From: Glandiceps talaboti
Taxonomy: Eukaryota; Hemichordata; Enteropneusta; Spengelidae
Assembly (NCBI RefSeq): GCF_964340395.1
Contig: NC_135566.1
Span: 18,724,501-18,788,500 of the forward strand
Length of the DNA stretch: 64,000 nucleotides
Reading direction: 5' to 3'
A program made the position numbers and the translations under genes. Shown piece after piece: positions 51,110 through 64,000 of the stretch. Position 1 is the first letter of the stretch. Each line of letters opens with the position of its first letter. The notes below the pieces were generated by a model. It made no database searches and was not told where the DNA came from. It saw only the letters and a list, made by a program, of their open reading frames with translations.

Positions 51110-51255
51110 GTTTTTCTTCCATCACAATCCAAAATACAATGACCCCCAGCCACAATTTTCAAAACAGCAAGACCCCCCCCCCCCCACCCTACTGCCAATT
51201 TCAAAAACAGGGTGACCCTCTCTACAGCTCCACGCCAAAGAAACTGACCGGTCCC
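51110..51255 (-). mobile_element. Fragment of a PIF/Harbinger-like MITE
   Basis: On the - strand the end 'gggaccggtcagtttctttgg' matches the GGGAGCGATCAGTTTTTACGG terminus of the larger MITEs in outline, and it is next to TTA/TAA. The C-run and 'gggtgaccctctc' phrases also fit. Only one end is visible. Confidence 0.35.
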
Positions 51256-52125
51256 TAACCCTGGACTCCGGTATAACATACACTTACACATTTCAGACAC
51301 GTCCACACTAATCTGATTAACATCAGCTGTAGTGTACGCAGACCCTATTTCATTTTGGCCGCTACGTTTACTGTTGTTCGTTCTTTTGTGAGTGCACCTT
51401 TCATGCCAACAAACGGCAATTAAACGAAACAGCCAAAAAGAGATCGCGATACCTATACGACATCGGATTTTAATCAGATTACTGACGTCCACACATACAA
51501 AGTTTATTAGAAAAACCACCTGCTGCCCATCATTGTTGTCGTTAGTCTAGTTCGCGGCGCGGCGGTGACCTTGACATTCTTTCACCGACGCGCGAAGGGC
51601 GCATGCGCATGTCAGTAGCAATTCCATCACAAATTGACAGGCTGTCCGTCATCGCGCAAACGCGGTTGACCTTTCTCATGTTTCTAGGACTGATATGATA
51701 TGCAGATACCCAACCACGACTCCATCTCCAGTCTGTTTAAACTAAAGTCATGGTGAAAGTATGAAGTCAGCGTCAAAGTAAGGAACTAGACTATGCTGTC
51801 ATGGATTTCCAAGAGGAATCTATAGTTTATGCAACAAATTATGGGCAAAGAAAGTGCTCAGATTTCTATTCTTGCGAACTCTGCCGTCACAATTCAAACT
51901 GTCAATTAAAGATTCGGAGAGTAATCACGTAAAGATGATATGTACTACATCCATATTCATTTAAAAGTGTTATTCTTACCTTTATTTCCACACAAACTTG
52001 TAGAGCCCTGGTGCTGGTAAGCTGTCCTCGTATCCTCGTATATGTTGAGCTGCTCCTTGTACTTCAATTCATGTAGCCCCTACAGAATTAATTAACTCTA
52101 GGTGGCGCGCTCTAAAACACGTGAC
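51256..52125. other. No gene seen
   Basis: No exon or RNA gene recognised. The stretch near 51540-51680 is locally richer in C+G, with several CpG dinucleotides (gcggcgcggcggtgacc), but no adjoining gene was found. Confidence 0.4.
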
Positions 52126-53627
52126 TCGGCGATCAGTTTTTATGGCGGGGGGGGGGGCTCAATTTGGGACTCAAAGTAGGGATCGTCATTTTTACAAAGT
52201 GAATAATTGGGGGGGGGGTCACCTTATTTTCAACGACTGAACGAAACCATGAACCACCCTGCTGTACTTAGATTTCCATTCATCAAATGTATGTGCATAC
52301 AATAAACCATAAACAATGGCTATAAATATACGTTCAAATATAACATAAACTGTTTGTCTCTTGATACATCCCAAGTATATGACACGGAGTCATAACATTG
52401 CACCTTTGAAGCAACAGTTTTGTTAGAAATGACTTCTCAATATTGCAGGCCATTAGTTGCATTGTGTCATCATGCGGTATAAAAACTTGCATGTGTAGCT
52501 GCACACGTAACACATAAAAAATGAAATACCTTGAAATTTACTGGATGGACTGACTTCAAAATCTGTGCCTCCATTGACCTGAACATGTTGAATTGCACAC
52601 AAACATAGCAAATATATAGAGAAACACTTTAAAATAGTTTAATGAATTTGTATCTCTAAATGGTAACTGACCGTCTCAACTGTGCACGTTTTCCAAAAAT
52701 TTCTCATTCTACTTGATCTTTTTTATTATTATTTGACTTGAAATGATTTAAACTTTTGAAACCTAAAATTAATGATACTTTTATGATATAACTAAGTTGT
52801 GTTTTACTTCTGAATACTGCTCTAAATGGCCTCCAAAGGGTGTTCTTTTTTCAAAAAGCTCTTACCATGGAATGGGCATCACCCTTCCCAAACCCTCCCC
52901 CCATGCCTGCATAGCAGGCTGGGCACGACTTGAAATGATTTAAACTTTTGAAACCTAAAAATAGTAATACTTTTATGATATAACTAAGTTGTCTTTTACT
53001 TCGAATGGTGCTCTAAATAGCCTCCAAAAGGTGTTCATTTTTCAAAAAGCTCTTACCATGGGAGGGGGACAACCCTTCCCTGCGCTTGTATAGCAGGCGC
53101 GCACGCGCATAGAGTGCACTTTTACAGGTTAATAATCATATTAACTCCATTTCTAATATTGTACTTTTATAATTAGCTGAATTAATCTATAATGGTAATA
53201 GGTCACCCAATCTAAGAGATATCCTAGAACTTCAAGATTGGTTACTAATAAACCATGAATATTCTGCATGTCCATGAACAGACAATCATACTTCTCATAG
53301 GGTTCCTGTCTAAAGAGCTTTATACATGTGAAGTAATGGGATAGCAATTTACTAGAAAAACTTAAAAATACTGTAAATGTAACAAGTAAAATTAACTATG
53401 CAGTGTGCTGTATTGTGCTTTGAGAATCTAGAGTGTCTTTTGCAAGAACGAGAAGAATGTTTCTTGTCAACAGATGTCGGGGGTGGGTCAGTGTGGTTTT
53501 TTTTCATTTGTCAGAGGGGAGGGGGTTGGATTGTTTTGTGGATGAATTGTAAGGGATTACTACTTTTAAGTACAACAAGAACAAGAAGTCAACGGCCCAC
53601 CCCCGGCCGTAAAAACTGATCGCTCCC
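52126..53627. mobile_element. PIF/Harbinger-like MITE, uninterrupted copy
   Basis: The right end ..GTAAAAACTGATCGCTCCC is followed by TAA. The left end is eroded (CGGCGATCAGTTTTTATGG). It aligns with 6587-7545 plus 11725-12013 and carries the intact insertion site of the Ngaro-like element near 53290-53295 ('aatcatac|ttctcatagg'). It contains an internal ~190-bp tandem duplication (about 52735-52920 and 52925-53105) missing from the other copy, which explains its greater length (1.5 kb). Confidence 0.65.
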
Positions 53628-55100
53628 TAAAAGCATACTACATTGCTCAATTTCAATGTAACGTAGCTTGAAGTACGGTTACAGACCACTCTTCTTCTGC
53701 AGTAGAGTGTAATAGACTGTTACAAGTAAGCAAATGAGCAAATCAGTTCTGGGTGTTCAGATATAACTTAAACCCCTTGTAGTTTCTATGGCAGTATATT
53801 TTGTTCAGTGTCAGTTTATAGTGATTTATCATTTGCCACAAGAGTTAGCACCTATGACATGGTGTACTTTTTTTCTAGAGATGAAAATTGAATTTGTGCC
53901 GCGTTATTATTTACACCACCACTTAACATTACTTTTTAACTTATGGGGATTATCATACCGAATAAACAGTCAATTATATGCTGATTAGGAGTAACACGTA
54001 ATCAGTATATGATTGAATATTTATCCCGTGCGATAATCCCCAAAAAGGTAAGACACAAGGTACATCACCAGTATAACTGATGCATGTACTTGGTAAATAT
54101 GGAAATTAGAGACGTTTTCATTTAGATAAGGGGACTTGGTACTAATAGAAGAATGGACAAGATGTCTTTATTCTGTCAATACAGAGAGGGGATATTTAGA
54201 CAGAAAAGAAGACCAAAAGGTTTTTTTTAATTATTAAATCAATACACCTGGGAAAGGAAAACTAACAGTTTCGTTTCACCACAGAAAAATAACAAATTCT
54301 ACGCCACATAGTCGCAGTTCCATGTGTCATCATGGGGACAAACCAAAAGGTGTTCATGACACTTACTGGGGTGTTCGAAGCTAATTATGTGCCATTTATT
54401 GTTGGGTCTCGATCCGCACTGCTATTTATTGAGCGGAGCTGATCGACTGATATATGCACTGCCATGTATTGAGGGTTCCAAATTGACTGATTGACTTTCC
54501 TGTACTGAGGGGTCCAAAATGACAGATGGGCTATCCTGTATTGAGGGGTTCTGATTAAAAGGCATAGTTAACATGGATCAAACCAAAGGTTGAAACCAGT
54601 CAAATATAGTTTTCATGTGATTTGTTATTGTTCGATCGATGTACTTCACCAATGTTTGATTTTCGTTGTGATCATAGTGCAGTATAGAAAGTAAGCAGTG
54701 ACAGAACTGGTTCATTAACCAAACTTCCAACGGAAGATATAAAGACAATTTAATACAAATATCAGAAAGGAATAAAATTGTTGTAAACATTTGATGACAT
54801 CATATAGATTGTTACATTCAGTGTATAAAACCACAATATCAAAATAATTATCAAGAAGAAACAATTTGTTGAGTTAACTACGTCACTGATAAAACATAAG
54901 TATTTCAATGAAAGATAATAAGGCCAGACATACCACTGTAAAAAAATTCATTTAAACGTAAATACAACATTTTTCACCCTGTATTGCTCTACAACTGTAA
55001 ATGTCGTTGTTTCCAAAGATTTACAGCGCCTTGCAGATTTTTGTTCACTCACTGTGTGCAATCACGCAGAAACAAATTAAAATCTTTACATGCTATATTT
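53628..55100. other. No gene seen
   Basis: No exon supported. At 54360-54560 a ~50-60-base degenerate tandem phrase ('tgccatgtattgagggttcc', 'ttcctgtactgaggggtcc', 'atcctgtattgaggggttc') is repeated three to four times. Confidence 0.45.
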
Positions 55101-55320
55101 TAAGATTGCAAGATGCAATAAAGAACAAATTCTTGCTACATTTAGTCTGAATGAAATAAGCCTAATAAACGTATTGCAACTAGATGCAAACTGTCCATGG
55201 AGAAAACTCCCATTCCTTGTGGTATTAATTTGATGTCTTTGCGGTAGTTGTTAGCTCATTTTACTTAAGACAAAATGCAGCAAGAAACTGTATTCATTCA
55301 ATCTTGCTACCTTACACTAA
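55101..55320. mobile_element. Long-TIR MITE, copy 2
   Basis: The inner arms 'cttgctacatttagtctgaa' and 'aaaatgcagcaagaaactg' are an inverted match. It lies ~110 bases downstream of the stop codon of the - strand sialyltransferase. Confidence 0.45.
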
Positions 55321-55431
55321 AGTTACAATGTAACAGGTGCAATTCGTCATTGGTTTAAAAGGATAGTGGACGGTGATCTAAAATGAGCTGCTGTTTTAAA
55401 ATGCGCATCTCATCCCTTGTCTACGGCTGTG

Positions 55432-60304
<4,873 letters not shown>

Positions 60305-60364
60305 CTGTGAAATACAACGAAACTCATGAAACATGAAAACAAATCATTGTCTTTCTGGACAAAA

Positions 60365-60650
60365 TTCTAACTAATATTGCTACATTTTCGTCTGAAGCGA
60401 CATACATGCTACATTGATAAGCTACTATTAATGTACAACTTGCAAACACAACAGGTGAAGGAAGGTTGGCGCGTTCATTCTGATATTTACAGTTAAATAT
60501 ATTGACTAAAATGTAACCATTGTATTTCTAGTCATGACAAAAGATAACATGTGGAAATGTTGATTTGATTTTCGTCTAGCCAGAAGATAAGACTTAGCAA
60601 CATATGTGGGATATTTGGCTGGAAAGATGGTAAAATGTAGCAATGTCCGT
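60365..60650. mobile_element. Possible TIR element with 'ttgctacatttt' ends
   Basis: The left 'aatattgctacattttcgtc' is inverted at the right as 'aaaatgtagcaatgtccg'. The same core motif occurs in the long-TIR MITEs, but the arms here are short and the interior differs. Confidence 0.3.
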
Positions 60651-60840
60651 AAAATAGTTATCGAGATTTTGTTTTATAGCACGGAAACCCTGAGATTCAG
60701 GAATAGAACCACAATTCTAGCTCTTTTGTTTTGAACGCGTTCATTCTCTTCAATGAGGTAATGTCAAACGCAAAGAGTGTTTAAATGTCACAGATAAATG
60801 ATATCACAATCTCTAAACATTTCCTTTGAGGAAAGGTATC

Positions 60841-61042
60841 ACACACACACACACACACATACATACATACATACATACATACATACACACATACACACAT
60901 ACATACATACATACATACATACATACATACATACATACAAAGTATACATACATACATACATACATACATACATACATACACACACACATACATACATACA
61001 TACATACATACATACATACATACATACATACATACATACATA

Positions 61043-61118
<76 letters not shown>
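60841..61118. repeat. (AC)n-(CATA)n-(TA)n compound microsatellite
   Basis: A CA run, several CATA/CACA blocks and a final TA run. Frames across it on both strands are artefacts. Confidence 0.95.
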
Positions 61119-61119
<1 letters not shown>

Positions 61120-63690
61120 TGCCCCTTCCATTCTATATATTCCCCGTGACCTCTCCTGTATCTGGAAGTTTACAATTCCCCTTCCTTAGCCGTAGATACA
61201 GGAATGTGCAAATGGACATTCAAGTCATCAAACTATTAAAAAGCCATCGTATTTACCAATCACGATCGAGCCATGAGAATTGATAATTATCTTCTACAGT
61301 ATCGATTCTGAAACAAGAACAGAACCAAAGAATGTAACAAAACATGGAAAGATTAGTTGTAACCAGCAATGTTGACAACCAGATGTAAACTAATCTCCGA
61401 GTGCATAAACCATAACAGGGCATGTGTTGCAATATTCAATAAAACACACTTTTATAAGTGGTTTATTTACCCAAGCGTGATTACAAAATGATTACAAAAT
61501 AATGGTAACAAGAAACAAAAGATAGAAGGGTAAATGGGGAGTCAAGAAATAGCTTACAGCTAGTCTAGCCTGATCACCGACATTGTATATTGCGAATGAA
61601 AACAATAAGAGGGTTCAGTCATTAAGATGACTGAAAACATAACTGTGAGAAAAAAATATATCACACATACATATACATATACATGTACATATACATGTAC
61701 ACACAAAAAACAAACATTTTTACTACATGGAAAAGTCTAATACAATAAACGAAAAGTCAAAACATTTGTAAGTTTACTTTTCATGCTGTAAGTCGTTTTA
61801 CTTTGAACTTAATATATATTTCATATTTTCAATTAATGGTTGACTCTAGTTCTTGTAATAACACTTTGCAAAGTCAAAATCATTATTTATGCTAATTAGA
61901 GAGAAATATATGCAAGCAACTCCATCACCAACACCCAAAAGATGATTACTCCGATGTGCTTGAATTTGGCTACAGATACAGTCGTCAGTTGCAGCTTCAC
62001 TTGAACATATGATATAGTTTATCACAAGAATAGTGTTTTAACTTAATAGTTTGCAAAATTTAACTAACCTATGCTTCAGAATATCACATTTATTATCCCT
62101 ATATGGCCGAACCTTCCATAAGACATTATTATGAGGCCCGGTCTAAGCATCATTCTAACACTGTATTGAGTTTGATACCCGTCAAGCGTTCAAATCATGT
62201 AATGACTGCTCTGTACGGTTTTGTTTGTACTAGATACCAGAGGTTTTTTTGTTCTGGCGTTGATTTTATCGATTCAATGTAACAAGTACTTATGGGTGAC
62301 TGAATAAGCTACATAGACACGTGACGCAACGTAAATAGATTTTAGTACGAAAATTACAACTATAATATTGGCTGTGACGAAAACTGTGTCGAGACATGTT
62401 TCCATCGAGTTATTCATTATTCGGTTTCGATGATGATCATGGGACAGGTTATATCGTAGACTTTCGTGGAGAGTCTATGGTTATATATACAAGTTTGACA
62501 CAATACACTTTTTGAATTTAGTAAGATACTCTGAGTACGCAGTTCTTAGCGAGATATGCGTTGTTGCACATAGCTCGTAGCTAGGGATATGGAGAGATAA
62601 CATCAGCTTTGGTGTTCTGACTACTTGATGACTTATCAGACAAACAAAATTACAATTTGGTTTGAGGGCATGAGACTATACTCGCCTTACTAATAGATGC
62701 CCAAAGGTGTCCAGAACCGACAGTCAATAAACCTACCTGATTCAAGAATCGAAGAAACTGGCAGACGAACTGTGAAAAAATAACATTTGGACCCTTTTTT
62801 TTCAATTCATCAGTATGCCTTTAACTTCGAAATGAAATATAAATAAAACGACTCAATTCCGACGCGTGATGTCCCTTTTTAAAACACCAAATATAAAATT
62901 TGTTAAACGAAAAAAAAATGTTAAAGTTGTTTGTCTAGTAAATTGCAATTTCATTGAAACTACTGACGAAACGCACAGGCAACACCACAAAGCTTCTTAT
63001 GCAAACACGCGTTGTGTTATTTGTGAATGTCTGAAGACGTGATTACTTTGCATGCCTTGAAAATTAACTTGAGAAGTATGAGAACACTGTATCAACGAAT
63101 AGACGTGAATAGACATAAATCGTGGTTTGGCTCAGACACTGCAGTGGCCGGCGGTTTTAGAAACAGGTGTTCTCTCAACTTGAGATGGTCATTGCAATAT
63201 TGAAGTATCAGGTTAAATCATCCTTATTAACGGAACATAAACTTTGCACTTGATCATATCAAGACAAAGGGTAGAAATGTGTTGATGGGGAACGACGCTT
63301 AGAGACTTCTCTAATATCCACTATTTTACTGTTCTAATAATTAGAAAGTACGACGCATAAAAATAAAAGGTCAAAATATTCGCGGCAATGAACCGTTAAT
63401 CTTCATTCGGCATGGTTAGACTGGTTACTTTCAAAGTGTAACTGGAGAACAGCAATAGTACTATATTTATGATCTGCTTTGGTTCCACGGATTTTACAAT
63501 ACACTTTTATGGCAATCTTTATTTGTCAGAGGCGAAACTGGAGAGTAAAAGTAGTATAACAAAGTTATACCTAGTACCTGTATTTGGAATTTAACGAGCA
63601 CGGTGATTTCAGAACGTAGTCGAGCAGTACAATTACGCAACTATATCGTACCATTACTTGTACTTATTACCCTTTATTATGTTAATTTCC
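61119..63690. other. No gene seen
   Basis: AT-rich, without a supported exon or RNA gene. A short ATGTAC/ATATAC repeat is at 61665-61705. An anchor exon for the - strand sialyltransferase might be expected here or beyond, but none was identified. Confidence 0.4.
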
Positions 63691-63694
63691 AGAA

Positions 63695-63913
63695 GTCGAC
63701 TTTAGTCGAAGATGTTAAATATTGTCAATGGATTAATAGTGGGTTTTCACCTAAGTCTTTGCTACCTACTTATGCAGACGAAAATCTGCTGATATGCAAA
63801 TACGAACGTAAGATAGAGGCCAAGCTTAAATCAACTACATGTAAAACCTCATTAATCCATTGACAACATTTAAAATGATATTCGACGAAAGTCGAAAGTG
63901 AAAACCCACTATT
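63695..63913. repeat. Nested inverted repeat (fold-back element)
   Basis: Arms 63695-63737 and 63851-63896 are inverted with several mismatches and share 'gtcaatggattaat'/'attaatccattgac' exactly. A second exact 16-bp pair, 'aatagtgggttttcac' (63735-63750) and 'gtgaaaacccactatt' (63898-63913), overlaps the first arrangement. The arms also contain small palindromes around 'tcgacttt.gtcga'. It may be a MITE of the fold-back type. The 86-codon frame across it is not considered a gene. Confidence 0.55.
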
Positions 63914-64000
63914 CAAACGAACTATATGCTTGTAAAGTAGGTTTACCGATGTACTAGTACACTGTACACTTCAAGGGCAAAGTAGAGCATGTCCACGCGT

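Noticed and set aside
50821-51519. 232-codon - strand open frame
   Set aside because: It spans a MITE fragment and an ATGTAT repeat (Ile-His repeats), with no domain and no splice or conservation support.
63603-63863. 86-codon + strand frame at the right end
   Set aside because: It crosses the fold-back arms and no family is recognised; explained better by the inverted repeat.

Overview
The window reads as animal (metazoan) genomic DNA. It is AT-rich and dominated by introns, microsatellites and interspersed repeats, and genes are split into exons with GT/AG splice sites whose phases fit. The gene content suggests a non-vertebrate deuterostome such as a hemichordate or cephalochordate: ST8Sia-type sialyltransferase exons, an Ebony-like adenylation/carrier/GNAT-like enzyme, an L2/CR1-type LINE and a Ngaro/PAT-type tyrosine-recombinase retrotransposon. 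A lophotrochozoan is not excluded, and I cannot name the species.

Layout: (1) 1-3.5 kb holds the last two coding exons of a sialyltransferase on the + strand. (2) 6.6-12.0 kb is a PIF/Harbinger-like MITE into which a 4.2 kb Ngaro/PAT-like retroelement has inserted. A second MITE copy at 52.1-53.6 kb preserves the uninterrupted target. (3) 15.25-23.0 kb is a complete four-exon gene on the - strand for a ~915-aa three-module enzyme (adenylation, peptidyl carrier, GNAT-like). (4) 26-33 kb holds a MITE fragment and a nearly full-length LINE with one frameshift. (5) 33.4-37.7 kb is a tandem array of ~1.0-1.3 kb units; three of the four carry an identical tRNA-Lys(UUU) gene and the fourth has lost it by deletion. 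(6) 39.1-46.8 kb is a second complete copy of the Ebony-like gene, in the same orientation. (7) 47-51 kb holds an AT microsatellite, a ~0.2 kb-unit minisatellite and a 1.8 kb element with ~75-bp inverted ends flanked by TTAA. (8) 55.4-60.3 kb holds exons of a second sialyltransferase on the - strand, in which no canonical sialylmotif L can be read.

How the genes relate: the two Ebony-like genes are a direct duplication (about 7.7 kb each) that kept all four exons, the same intron phases and even the satellite-bearing transposons inside introns 1 and 3. Both retain a carrier-domain serine and open frames, so both look functional. The two sialyltransferase loci flank the pair, share exon lengths and phases, and are each accompanied by the same long-TIR MITE family. 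Microsatellites (GA, TGTC, ATGT, TA) recur as parts of larger mobile or tandem units rather than in isolation.
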